Below are positions 48,553 through 59,436 of a stretch of 64,000 nt of DNA, in pieces (position 1 is the first letter of the stretch; every line of letters begins with the position of its first letter). Origin of the DNA: Eretmocerus hayati (lineage: Eukaryota > Arthropoda > Insecta > Hymenoptera > Aphelinidae). The stretch covers positions 93,966,501 to 94,030,500 of the forward strand of contig CM056743.1 of NCBI GenBank assembly GCA_029851415.1. Direction: 5' to 3'. The notes under the pieces are model-generated. The model did no database searches and was not told the origin of the DNA. It saw nothing but the letters and a program-made list of their open reading frames with translations. The position numbers were made by a program, and so were the translations under genes.

Positions 48553-48598
48553 AGCACCTGCTCTGAGCTGCATCAGCTCTGAGCTCAGAGCAGGTGCT
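48553..48598. repeat. Perfect 17-bp stem hairpin upstream of the THAP exon
   Basis: AGCACCTGCTCTGAGCT (48,553-48,569) and its exact inverse (48,582-48,598) flank a 12-nt loop. It lies about 76 bp upstream of the THAP-exon ATG and could act in the promoter or leader of the P-like gene. Confidence 0.85.
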
Positions 48599-48859
48599 AC
48601 CTGCGTCGTTGGGAAAATTCGCAGAAAATTGACTCATGCTCCGTCATCCTTCGCTTAAGGGACTAACTATGACTTGACCAAAAAGTAGTTCACTTTGGTT
48701 GGGAAAAATTTGTAGAATCATGAGTCCTGTTGAGGATCTGGTAAAAAATCCAAATCTGAAATCAAATTAACCTTGTTTCAGATTTTCTACCAGTTCCTCA
48801 ATAAGATTCCGAAAAGAAATCTAAATAAAGATTGATCAATTCTCTCAACATAACAACAC

Positions 48860-49380
48860 ATGTATCTTTTTTTTAATTTCCAACTTTTTGATCCGAACTT
48901 CTGAGGATACATGGTTGAGTGTTTGAAAAGGATGTCCAAGATTTCCAAACTAGGGAAGAGATTTTTCTTAGACCGTCACTCCGACTTCAAAGGCGAATCT
49001 TTATATGGCCGACGGGGTGAAATTGTATCGCTTCAACACTTGTATTTTCTTTTATTTTCAACTTTTTGAACTGAACTATCGAGGAAACATCCTTGAATAT
49101 TCAGAGAAGACGAAAAGATGACCGAAGATTCACATGACCGAAGATTCACATTTTCGAAAAAAAAAAATTTCAGACCGTTACTCCGATTCGAAAGGTGATT
49201 TTTCTCCGGCCGACGGGGTGAAATTTCATCACTTCAACAATTGTATTTTATTTGATTTTCAACTTTTTGAACTGAGCTCCTGGGGATACACGCTTGAGTG
49301 TTCAGCGAAGGTAGCCAAGAATTCACAAGTTGAAAGAAAATTCTATACTTACCGTCAGGTATTCCGTTTCCCAGTCAAAA
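48860..49380 (-). repeat. Diverged 178-bp-family units plus a duplicated THAP-exon 3' end
   Basis: Two to three strongly diverged units (GGCCGACGGGGTGAAAT near 48,991 and 49,209). At 49,340-49,376 the sequence CTTACCGTCAGGTATTCCGTTTCCC matches the THAP-exon splice-donor region at 48,184-48,209 (GATTTACCGTCAGCTATTACG), including its donor site. This is a duplicated exon remnant. Confidence 0.6.
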
Positions 49381-49965
49381 TAATGGAAATGAAGTATCAA
49401 TCACTCCCCGCATCATACTGTATATCGTTTTTCGGAAGAAGTCTGACTAAAGATTGAATAATGATAACAATATTAACAACATTTGTCAAATATCTTGAAG
49501 AACAGGATTACTCATGCTTAGATTTAGATTTTCATCCAGTTCTCAACAAGTTTTCGAAAAGGAGTCAAAGAAAAGATTGATGAATTCTTTCAACATAAGA
49601 ATCCTTGAAAAGATTTTTTCAGAATAGGACCCATCGTTCTTGGCTTTATATTGTTTTATCGATTATCCAAAGAGTCGATGTATGATTTCATCATTTACAA
49701 CATTCGGAAAAGAAAAATATTGAAGAAAATCATGAATCATTATTGGTTTACGTTTCGAATAATTCGAAAAAGTTCGAACTAAATTTTTCAAATAAAGTTC
49801 AAATGATACTGCTATCAACGTTACTTCTATTCGACAAATTTATCGGTGATTTTTGGCTTCATAATTTCGATTTACGCTAAAAAAAGTCTGTGAAGAGTTT
49901 TGATACAATCCTCATACTACTTTATTGATTTCAATATCATTCGAAATATTGTTGAAAAAAAACTG
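49381..49965. repeat. Right outer terminal region of the P-like element
   Basis: Inverted match to 22,522-23,164. Its last 270 bp also occur at 61,201-61,470. Confidence 0.55.
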
Positions 49966-50050
49966 TCATTGGTGAGACTCGAACCCACGCTCCTTCAAGT
50001 TTGGTGTAGGCTGGCGCAAACGCCAGCAGTGACCACACCGATGCCGAGCG
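49966..50050 (-). other. tRNA-like sequence (box A, box B) at the right end of the P-like element
   Basis: On the minus strand, box A-like TGGTCACTGCTGG is followed about 49 bp later by GGGTTCGAGTCTCACC, which folds into a good T-arm, and then by a T-run. The acceptor stem is about 5 of 7 paired and the middle folds into a CTGGCG/CGCCAG hairpin, not a standard D-arm. It is tRNA-derived and unlikely to be a functional tRNA. It points into the P-like element, as does the one at 22.4 kb. Confidence 0.55.
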
Positions 50051-50052
50051 TA

Positions 50053-51148
50053 CAGTCCCTACCATAAATAATGGAACACGTAGGGTCTCACTCAAACAGC
50101 GATATCTCCGATTTGATTGGTCGTACAGGAATTCTGAAAAAAGGGTTTTGAAGAACACAAAAAAATCTATCGATTTATGGGTTTTAATAATTTTTTACAT
50201 GCTTTTCAAGTGCCCGTACACGTGGTTGAAAATCAGAAAAAATTTTCCTTCAATCAATCACCTACAATTTTGACGGGAGTGATTTAATCACAAAAATACG
50301 CACGGGATCTTGTAGATCGTTCAAAAATCTAAAAATTTGGTCCTTTGTAAAATTTTCTTACGAGCCTTCCCGTCTGACTTACGAGCTCCGAAAGAAAACT
50401 TTGTACTAACATAGGGTGTTTATGGAGATACCGAGCCTGGCACCTGTTCAATTGTCTCTCGCTCTATTCAGGGGCAAAATTGAATTAGAAAAATATCATG
50501 GCATATGATTTCGACGTAAAATGTTCTGATCTTTCTGAATATTTCATCAGATTTTGATTGAGATTTGAGATAGCAACGATTTCTCGAAATTTGATGTGAA
50601 AATTGATACATTTCGTGTTTTGCTCCCATAGGTCACATTTGAGACAAAATCTGATGAAATATTCTAAAAGATGAGATCATTTTACGTCGAAATCATGTGT
50701 CATGATATATTTTAAATCCAATTTTGCCCCAGAATAGAGCGAGAGAAAATTGAACAGGTGCCAGGCTCGGTATCTCCATAAACACCCTACGTTACTACAA
50801 AGTTTTCCTTCGGAGCTCGTAAGTCAGACGGGAAGGGTCGTACGAAAATTTTACAAAGGACCAAATTCTTAGATTTTTGAACGATCTACAAGGTCCCGTG
50901 AGTATTTTTGTGATTGGATTACTCCCGTCAAAATTGTAGGTGATTGATTGAAGGAAAATTTTTCCTGATTTTCAACCACGTGCACGGGCACTTGAAAAGC
51001 ACGTAAAAAATCTTTAAAACCCATAAATTGATAGATTTTTCTGTGCTCTTCAAGACCTTTTTTTCAGAATTTCCGTACGACCAATCAAATCGGAGATATC
51101 GCTGTTTGAGTGAGACCCTACGTGTTCCATTATTTATGGTAGGGACTG
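50053..51148. mobile_element. Tc1/mariner-type foldback MITE, 1,096 bp, with TA duplication and an empty-site paralogue
   Basis: Begins CAGTCCCTACCATAAATAAT and ends with the exact inverse. The arms (about 50,053-50,560 and 50,640-51,148) are inverted copies with few-percent divergence. TA flanks both sides (50,051-50,052; 51,149-51,150). The second copy of the surrounding block has the uninterrupted sequence GCCGAGCGTAAGTGAG at 61,553-61,568, proving insertion at one TA. No coding frame; non-autonomous. Confidence 0.92.
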
Positions 51149-51354
51149 TAAGTGAGTATGAGTAATATGGGCGCGAAGTAGGGGTGACGCCACTGGGACA
51201 TAATTTTAGCATTGAGTTGCAGGGCCCTGACTCCAAAGGGCTTCTCGTCCTTCTCTTCTCTCTTATTCTCGAAGATGGCAGATGGCCCCGATCATGCGCA
51301 ACGAGCAAAATCGCCTCGCGTTGTCCGCTACATGGTTGAGTCGCGTGGTTCGAG

Positions 51355-51468
<114 letters not shown>

Positions 51469-51798
51469 CCGTAGGGGGCTTTGGGTGTGACCTTAGGGTT
51501 GCACTTGGAGCTTGAGGGAGCGACGCCCCTCCGGACCCGAGTCCTACACTTACACTAACACACACTACACCATACATGCACCATGCTCACGCCTGCTCAA
51601 GCACTACACAAACATACCAACATCATATAGGACACGCATCACACAGAACACCACACCCGTGCTGGTCTGGTCCGGGGTCGGCCAGCATGCGATTCCAGGC
51701 CCTGGAAGAAGAAAGAAGATGATGTCCAGCATTGACGGCAAGAATTCCCCAAGTAAAGCGGGGCCCCATTCGGATCTTTGGGGGGGGGGGGGGCAACG

Positions 51799-52671
51799 AT
51801 GCAAAACGCGCCACCAGTGGCACACTTAGCTGGTGGAATAACGCGTACAGCTACAAGCGATGGAAATACGCTGCAGGTGGAAGGTGCGGGAGAGAAAAAC
51901 CTACGCCATGGACAAGCTGAGCTCACCCCTAGCAGGAAGAGAAAGGGCCCGAGTGACGGAGCAGAGAAGCGAGTGCTCAAACAATCAAAGCTCACATTTC
52001 CGAGCCAACGAGGGATGAACGCGAAAGTTGCAGCAGAAGCACGAGAGGCGGCAGAGAAGCTGCTGAAGATCAACCCTGCTATCAGGATCCAGATCACGCA
52101 ACCCAGCAACGAGGTTGATGACGCCGTCAACTTGAGCTCAGACTCGAGCGAGTCTGACTCCACTATAGGGTCCCAGGGGAACGGAACAATCCTGACTCCT
52201 GGAAACGGTTTGCTCGAGAGGGGAGTGCACGATGAGGTGCCTGATAGGGTGGAGATTGACCACATCCTCTCAACCAGAGATGCGGCACGACAGAGGAGTG
52301 GAAACGAGGCAGGCGATCTCATGGGGAAATGGAAAGACCTGAAAACGTGCCGGGAAGAGACGGAGGAGAAGACATATCTCCTCCTCGAGCACTTCAACTT
52401 GGTTATAGGAATAGCCGAGTCCGTTTCCAGCAATCCAGAAGGGACCAAGGGTGACATCGAAGAGCTCAAGAAGATAGGCCACGCGCTCGAAGGCCTACTC
52501 GCGACAGACAAGGCGAAGCGGAGTGCTTTCGAGACAACGCTCCTCGAAACGGAAAAGACCCTGAAAGCGAGGGGGAATGTGCAGCCTCCGGTCACAAAAA
52601 AACCGGCCGCGTCGGGTAGTGGCTTCCAGGAAAGGGGGGCAGGGGAACCAGAATCGCGACCGGGGCAATAA
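51799..52671 (+). pseudogene. R1-like ORF1 (gag-like), N-terminal part, copy 1
   Basis: ATG at 51,799 after a run of 14 G. The product is hydrophilic with a basic stretch (SRKRKGPSDGAEKR), a Ser/Asp patch (NLSSDSSESDSTIGS) and a helical region. It ends at a TAA (52,669-52,671) where copy 2 has CAG, so this is a nonsense change. Compared with copy 2 it also lacks about 54 bp just downstream, which shifts the frame. ORF1 proteins of this class bind element RNA. Confidence 0.8.
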
Positions 52672-52689
52672 CGCGGTTCGAAGGCGACG

Positions 52690-53558
52690 CGATACGGACC
52701 TCCACCGGGAGGTCTTGGAAGGAAGTGGTGTCAAAGAAACAAGCGAGAAGGGCAAAGAAGAGCGGTAGATCGGACGATGCTGCCGGGAAGAAAGCGAAAA
52801 TGAAGCCGAGAAGGGTGAAGCCCGAAGGCGTCCTCGTTACGGCCAAACAAGGTGGGCTAACCTACGCAGACATGCTGCGCAGGATAAAAATGGATAACCT
52901 CGATGAAGAAGTGGGCTCTAAGGTCACGGGCATCCGCAAGACCCAAGGAGGCCGAGTCCTTCTTGAACTCAAGGACGGCACCGATGTCGCCGCCGTCAAG
53001 GCAGCCTTGGCACCAGTCGTCGGGCAAGAAGGAGCTGTCCACTATCTAGCAAACAGCACGACCCTCGAGGTGCTCGGAGTCGACTACGATGTCGACATAA
53101 CCAAGGTGCGGGATGACCTCGCGAAGGCCCTACCAGAAAACGAGAAGGCTGCCGTTGTAGTCAAGTCCATCCGGAGTGACTACCGCGGCATCCAAATCAC
53201 TGCTGTCTCGATCGCAACGAGACTGGCCCACCATCTCCTCGACTGGAAGGAGCCAAAGGTTGGATGGGGCAGAGTCAGGATCCGCGAGAAAGGTGGCATC
53301 CCACGATGCTATAACTGCTTAGAGTACGGCCACAAGGCCTCGGGGTGCAAAAAAGAGAAGGCAGAGGAACGGAAACCAAAACTCTGCTTCCAATGCGGCG
53401 AACCAGGGCACCTTGCTGCGATTTGCAAGGAAAAACCAAAATGCCTGAGCTGTGCGGCGATCGGGTCCAAATCTGACCACAGATCTGGGGCCAGCAACTG
53501 CACTGCGTACCGGAGGGCAAGAACCACATATAGACGCAGGAAGGGAAGAAATGGCTAG
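52690..53558 (+). pseudogene. R1-like ORF1 C-terminal part with CCHC zinc knuckles, copy 1
   Basis: In the frame ending at 53,558, a conserved block (LTYADMLRRIK, VTGIRKTQGGRVLLELK) precedes three knuckles: CYNCLEYGHKASGC, CFQCGEPGHLAAIC and a CLSCAAIG...H...C variant. The stop TAG overlaps the ORF2 ATG (ATGGCTAG), the usual arrangement in R1-like elements. There is no ATG at the start of this piece because it continues from the frameshifted upstream ORF1. Confidence 0.85.
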
Positions 53559-54373
53559 CTTCATCCAAGCCAACCTCAGGAAGAGCGGGGACGCAGACGA
53601 TCTCCTATACGCTGTAGCCAAAGGAAGAGGGATCGATGTTCTGATTATCTCCGAACCGCCTCGGAAGCGCGAATTCTCTCGATCCACATTCGATCACTGG
53701 AGGACAGCCGTAATCCAGATCATGAATCCTGCGATCCGTGAGACTGGACCAGCTGTTAGTGGCCGCGGTTTCGCTCGAGAGACCATAGAGGGCACAGCAG
53801 TCTACAGCTGCTACTATTCGCCGTCGCTCAAGACGCACGAATTCGAAGACGAGCTCCACGACCTAGAAGAGGATGTGAGGCAATGGGGGGGGGGCAGTTA
53901 TAATCGCGGGGGATTTCAACTCCAAGGAACCGACTTGGAGCGGGGGGCCGCGCGATAGACGGGGGGTAATACTGGCTGATGCCATGGAGGCATTGGGATT
54001 AGTGCTCGCGAACGAGACGGGGGTTATCACCTACTACGGACACGACACTCGGTCCAGGGAGGGAGGTTCGTCTTCGGTCCTCGACCTGACGTTCATGAGC
54101 CCGTCGCTCATGGGACGTATGACATTGTCGGAGGTTCTGGACACGGAAACGTTAAGTGACCATCGACATATTCGGTTTCGGCTTAGGACTGACAGACAGA
54201 GACAGACGACACGCAGACCGCGACCGACGGGGTGGCAGGTACGCAAGCTGGATGAGGGGAAATTCCGGGAATCGATAGGAACAGCCGAAGATCTCCCGAT
54301 GAACATCACCCCGGACGAGGCTGTGGATATGGTGGAGACCACCATCACAAGAGCTTGTGACGCATCGATGCCT
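53551..54373 (+). pseudogene. R1-like ORF2, endonuclease domain, frameshifted and truncated, copy 1
   Basis: Starts at ATG 53,551. Endonuclease motifs in order are QANLRKS, IISEPPR and YYSPS in the first frame, then IIAGDFN, DLTF and LSDHRHIRF in the next. The frame changes at a run of ten G (53,885-53,894), so it could be an inactivating indel or a sequencing error. The frame runs on to 54,373, where the LTR element begins, so no reverse transcriptase domain is present here. ORF2 nicks target DNA for target-primed reverse transcription. Confidence 0.87.
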
Positions 54374-54420
54374 TGTGACGGTGAAACCGTCACAGCCTTT
54401 CGTTTGAGAGAAGTGAATCA

Positions 54421-54523
54421 CTCTCGTCGTGTCTCAATCCGGCAGCACCAAGATCAAAGTATTCACGCAAAATACTCCTCTTTCTTGCCGAGGTGCTGCC
54501 ACTCGAGACAACGACGACGACGA
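54421..54523. repeat. Stem-loop near the LTR start
   Basis: GTCGTGTCTCAATCCGGCAG... (from 54,427) pairs with GGTGCTGCCACTCGAGACAACG (54,490-54,511) over about 24 positions with two or three mismatches, enclosing a smaller AGTATT/AATACT stem. It may be a structured RNA at the 5' end of the LTR. Confidence 0.5.
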
Positions 54524-56865
54524 CGGCCGAATGAGAGTTGAGCCTGCGATTATGCTTGCGGGCAGGCAACCCCACCTACACCTACGTTAGCCACTGCGGC
54601 CGGGAGGCTAGGAGGCCACCGGTCGCTCCCGAAGATGTTTTCCTACGGGACTTGGCCAGGGTGGGTTACCCAGGCCTGCCACTGCAGCTACGCCCTCGTG
54701 GGACCCACCGGGGGCCACGCACCACCCGCGATGTCGCGCACAAGCCCCGGGGCTCTGGACTCACGTGGATAAGGCACGCTAACCCGGGGAAGGTCGGGTA
54801 AATTGCATGCTGCTCTCGCTCACCTGTATGAGTGACAGCAGCTGATTTTTGTATGATAACTTTCAAAGGCCGACCTGGAGGTGCGCGGTGGCAACAGCCG
54901 TTATCCGCAGACCCCGTGCTGCATCCCCCGCACACCCTCCGGATGTCACACGATCTGCGTCCCACCGTGTATGCGAGATTATCTCGGTGTATACGACAAG
55001 ACCCGGGTGTCCTTCTCAGGACGACGAAGAGGAAGATGACAACGAGCACGGGTGATTATGGCCAGCTGGTGATGCTGCCTGATCCGGGCAGCACATCCTG
55101 GTCTTGCTGCCATCCGGACTCAGGTCCCATACGCAGCAGCCCAGTATCAGCTGCGAGGTTATGTGTGCATGCAGCACTTGCTGACTGCACCCACGCATAG
55201 CCTGGCCAGAAATGCACCCGCGCACTATCACGACACCACGTATGCGGTCACCCACGACACCGGTGACGCGCAGGCCGACGCGGGTGAGCCCGGGTAGCTC
55301 ACCAGGGGACGAGGATGACGGAGCCGATGTTGATATACGGCCGCGCAGACGACGCACTGGCAACTTGTTGCTGCCGGTGTGATGGCGCTACCTGATGGTG
55401 TGGTATGGCTCAGGGCGGATATACCTGATCAGGCCGAGGTGGGAAATTATAGAGACCCGGACATCGGTTTCTGGGTGGAAATTCACCACGCAGACGACAC
55501 ACGCATATATACATATGTGTGTGTGAGGCCGTGTTACTGATTTTAGTAGTATCTTAGGTATATACAAGCGTGCTGTGAATATGCAGAGGCCCATATAGAT
55601 ATACTGGCGCATGGGATGCACTATATAGTTATATTGACACAGTCCGCGAGTAGATATAGCTATACAAGGCCATGTAGCGAATATCGGATGCAGTGAAAGA
55701 CCAAAAGTGGAGGCAATGCGAGCTGCGCATCGCCTCCTCGCCGGCCGATGCTTGTTATAGGTGTAAGTGAGATAAAAGACGGTACGAGTGGAGGCCGAAG
55801 GCAGTGCCGTACATATATTTCCGTGCTGTTTGGCCGTGTAATTCCGTGAATTCCGTGCGCATACTTGCCACAATGTGCCCTTATGTACTTCAAACTTTGC
55901 CGCGCAGCCCCTATAGAGGGTGCTGCCAGTTTTCCGGATGGAATTCATTGGGCCAATCACAGCGCGTCTTCTTCGTTGAAGAAGACGGAACTTCAACTTG
56001 AAGAAGAAGTCGGCCATGAGGCCACTTGTTGGATAGCAGTTGCCCAGAGTGCACGCGCTTTTCGCCCTTCGCTTTTCAGCAGCCATTATTCTTGCCGTGT
56101 GTTCCCCAGGAGTCCCGGAGGACAGCACACGAGACTTCAAGAGTCTTATTAGATCATAATCAGAGAATTGCCATTATTGGGAGTGATGGAAAATAACGGT
56201 GAGTCCTCTTATTGCTCATTTTATTAAAGTGAATTCCCTCGTCCTGGCCGAAACTTGAGCCTCGTGCGCGCATATCTCCTGCCGACTCCCAGCCGATCCG
56301 GACTCCTGGGGGACCACGTACTAAGGCCGAACAGTGCGGGAAAATTATAGCACGCCCTGGGGGCCGCGAATTGTGACCGGAGGCCGATAAATCGAGGTGA
56401 ATCCTTGTGGGGACATAGTGCGCGAAGCATATAGTACCGTCGGGGGGGAAAAGTCGCGTGGAAATTTGGGGTTTCTGTCGTCCGGACGACGACGAGTAAG
56501 GCCGTACCATCGGTGGATCGCCACCCTGAGTAACCGCGGAATACTTGGCCAGTGGAATCCGGTGATTGCGGAGCTCGTGCTCCATAAATTGGAGCAGTTG
56601 GCCATTATCCCAACGTGAAAAATATTCGTAGCTTGGAGCGGCCATTTTAATTGAATTTCGGAGCAGCGTGCTCCGCGAATTTGGAGTCCATTGTTAGTGA
56701 AGTCGACTAGGCCACTGAGTAGATGACTAGGCCGATAGGGAATCGCCCAGGCCGTTAGTGAAGTGTTCGTACTTGCATTTTCAGGATATTGTGAAGTGAA
56801 TTTTCGTGTTTTACAGGAAATTTCAAGAGACATTCATTGAGAGAGAGACATTTTGATGATGATTA

Positions 56866-57750
56866 CACTGGTAAACATATTTTGACCTTCAGGATGCGTT
56901 CTACAAACTAAAGGTCATTCTAGATGTAGTTTGAGCATCTGAGTTCGAATCCGTTCTCAGAATTGTTCCATCACGTCAGGATTTTGAGATAATTGTTGTT
57001 GAAGTTACTAAAAACGTCATTTTTGACACTTTTCAACAAATTATTGTATGGAAATGGAAATTTTGGGATTTTTTCTGTAAGGTCTACGCAATAGAGAGAT
57101 AATAGACCTACAAAACGAGCTATGTCGAATTAACGTGCTAGCTTCGATTTTTGAAAAACATTGATTTTTAGTACGCGCTTCATACGCTAGTTCACAAGTG
57201 CGCGGTGCGTGCGTAACCGGAGGCGTCTGTGCAAATTTCTTCTCGGAGCACCTATCCATGCTAGCTCAACGCGTGCCATCGAAACTCATCCGGTATACAT
57301 ATGGCCCACCTCATTGGCTTAAACAAATTAGTACACATTCTCTAGAGTATATGTGGAAAGGCTAGTATGGAGAAGTGCTAAGAAGACGGATTCCCACAGA
57401 TGCATCAGGTTACGCACACGCCGCGGACTTATGCGCGTACAACAATTACCTTGTTGAAGAAATCAATGTTCTCCAAAAAGTAAAACTAGCACGTTGATTC
57501 GCCATAGCTCGTTTTGTAGGTCTATTATCCCTCTATCGCGTAGACCTTACACAAAAAATCCCAAAAATTCCATTTCCGTACAATAATTTGTTGAAAAGTG
57601 CCAAAAATGACGTTTTTTGCAACTTTAACAACAATTATCTCAAAATCCTGACGTGATGGGGTAATTCTGAGAACAGATTCGGATTCAGCTGCTCAAACTA
57701 CGTCTAGAGAGACCTTGAGTTTGTGAAACGCATTTTCATGTTTACCAGTG
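56866..57750. mobile_element. Foldback element inside the LTR, 885 bp, CACTGG ends, TTA duplication
   Basis: Begins CACTGGTAAACAT and ends with its exact inverse, flanked by TTA (56,863-56,865; 57,751-57,753). Inverted arms of about 285 bp (56,866-57,150 and 57,482-57,750) match with moderate divergence, including the phrase GCTCGTTTTGTAGGTCTAT on one side. CACT-type ends with a 3-bp duplication suggest the EnSpm/CACTA group. Non-coding. Confidence 0.8.
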
Positions 57751-58082
57751 TTATTGAATCTTCTTGAATATTTCTGGCCGTTATTTATCGGGATTTTCAT
57801 ATGTAGATTCATGTATCGCCACGAAAAAGGAACGTTTACAGAATATAGGCCGAATTATATTATTGAGAATTCTGAATTATTATTTGGAGTGCGTGTGCGA
57901 GCGTTCCCCATCCCCTTTTCCGATTTTCAGGTAGAATCACGGTAAGTGATGCAGTGAAGCCGAGTTGCTGTTAAAATTTGGAACTGCGTTCGCCGAACTT
58001 TGCGCGCGAGACCTGCGATTTAGGTTAAGAGTCCGTCGAATATAAATTAGTTGTGCTAGAGATCCATTTACCACGTCACAAA

Positions 58083-58101
58083 TGGCGACCGTGACAGGAC
58101 T
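58083..58101 (+). promoter_or_regulatory. Primer-binding-site-like sequence of the LTR element
   Basis: TGGCGACCGTGACAGGACT begins two bases after the LTR end CACA and starts with TGG, complementary to a tRNA CCA end. The tRNA type was not assigned. Confidence 0.6.
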
Positions 58102-58136
58102 CACGCGATTCTAAAAAATTCTGGTAGTTAGTTACT

Positions 58137-58620
58137 GGCCGTATCATTGAGTGCGCGACATTTTGGCCGACTTGGAAAATTTTTAGACGCATTCTAGCCG
58201 TCTGGAGAATTTTCTGGACGTACTGAGGCCACTTTAAAATTTTTCTGAGTGTACTTGGCCACTCTGAAACATTTTTGATCGCACTTAGGCCGACTTGAAA
58301 AATTTTTAGACGCGTTCTGGCTGTCTGAAAAATTTTCTGAGCATACTTAGGCCACTCTAAAATTTTTCTGAGTGCTCCTAGCCTCTCGGAAAAATTTGTG
58401 ATCACTCTCTGGCCGATCTGAAACATTTTTGAACGCATTCTAGCCGTTCGAAACATTTTCTGGACGTACTGAGGCCACTTTAAAATTTTTCTGAGAGCAT
58501 TTGGCCACTCTGAAAAATTTGTGATCACCCTTAGGCCGCTTTGGAACAGTTTTAGCCGCATTTAGGCCGCTCTGAGGAATTTTTGGACGTGTCGTAGCTG
58601 TTACGAAGAAGTTAGGTGTA
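58137..58620 (+). repeat. ~31-bp tandem array with GGCC cores in the LTR-element leader (four-unit higher-order repeat)
   Basis: About 16 units, each beginning GGCC (or GCC) and continuing with a C/T-rich word, GAAAAATTTTT-like centre and a GCACTTA-like end. Every fourth unit is most similar: GGCCGACTTG at 58,165, GGCCGACTTG at 58,289, GGCCGATCTG at 58,411 and GGCCGCTTTG at 58,534, a spacing of about 123 bp. A 161-codon minus-strand frame over the array is an artefact of this period. Lying between the primer-binding site and gag, it resembles the position of the gypsy insulator array. Confidence 0.85.
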
Positions 58621-59436
58621 CCCCGGCCGAGGAAATTTGAGAAATTCCTATCGTTGCGTGCGTACGAGGCTCATTGCGTGTAGTTGTAGTGAGTGGCCCT
58701 CTCTCATACCCTGGCCAACCTGATGGTGAATATTTTTTCCACATATGAATCTTTTTCTTGTCCCTTTTGCAGCCCTGCCACCTAGGATCTGGTCGAGTTC
58801 CCCTTAGAGAATTTGCTGAGGTCGGTTGACCTCAAGTAGAATTTTCTTTAGCATCTTACTTGTTTATAGGCCACTTGGATGATATTTCCCCCCTTGGAAA
58901 AAAATTCCTGAGCCACTGGTTGCTGAGTTATCCTCCCGTGCATGTGTGTGAATATTATCTGAATATTTTCTCTGTAGAATTTTACCTATCCTGATCACAC
59001 CACATCCCAGCCGAGCACCCTTTCTCCCGGCCGAAGGAATTCTACGGAATTTCTATTGTTCAACCCTATTCCTGGTGGACTCTGGCAGATAGTTAGGGAC
59101 TCTGGGGGATTTCCGTATAGAGTCAAGACCGTGATCAGTCGAATAGAAATTGCCGAGACTTATTCAATTGGATATGGTCGCATATGCGTGACCTCTCAGG
59201 GTTTCCGGGGATTCTTCGTGCCGATTTTTGCAGCTCAGGTGGACTATATCCTGACAGGTGTGCAAGATAACTGGCCGTGAACGTGAAATTTGGGATTTTG
59301 GTCGGAAGTTGACGCTTTATGGCCGGTTGGGGAGAAACCAGGGGGAATTAGTAGCCCGCAGAGTGGGATTTTGGGAAGTTAAGCCGAGTTAGAGTTCTTT
59401 CGTTCGTAAAATTGACAGCGCGGAGTCAAAGTAACA
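58621..59436 (+). other. LTR-element leader between repeat array and gag-like ORF
   Basis: Non-coding, with scattered GGCCG words. The ATG at 59,437 is in the context AACAATGGC. Confidence 0.5.

Larger units (their letters stand above)
54374..58080 (+). repeat. 5' LTR, 3,707 bp including an 885-bp inserted foldback
   Basis: Starts TGTGACG and ends CGTCACA, perfect 7-bp inverted ends, followed after two bases by a primer-binding-site-like sequence. The first 21 bp form a hairpin (TGTGACGGT GAA ACCGTCACA). Without the inserted element it is about 2.8 kb, long for an insect LTR. The other LTR is outside the window, so the left end is inferred from the end sequence and from its fit with the point where R1 homology stops. 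Open frames in it overlap on both strands and are not credible genes. Confidence 0.65.

Noticed and set aside
49966..50050. Functional tRNA gene
   Set aside because: Box A, box B and T-arm are good, but the D and anticodon arms do not fold as a tRNA and no anticodon can be assigned.
55388..56140. 250-codon minus-strand frame and overlapping plus frames
   Set aside because: Lies within the LTR, has many overlapping alternatives, no domain and no splice or promoter context.
58076..58561. 161-codon minus-strand frame with a repeating protein pattern
   Set aside because: The protein periodicity (~41 aa) simply mirrors the ~123-bp higher-order repeat of the leader array.
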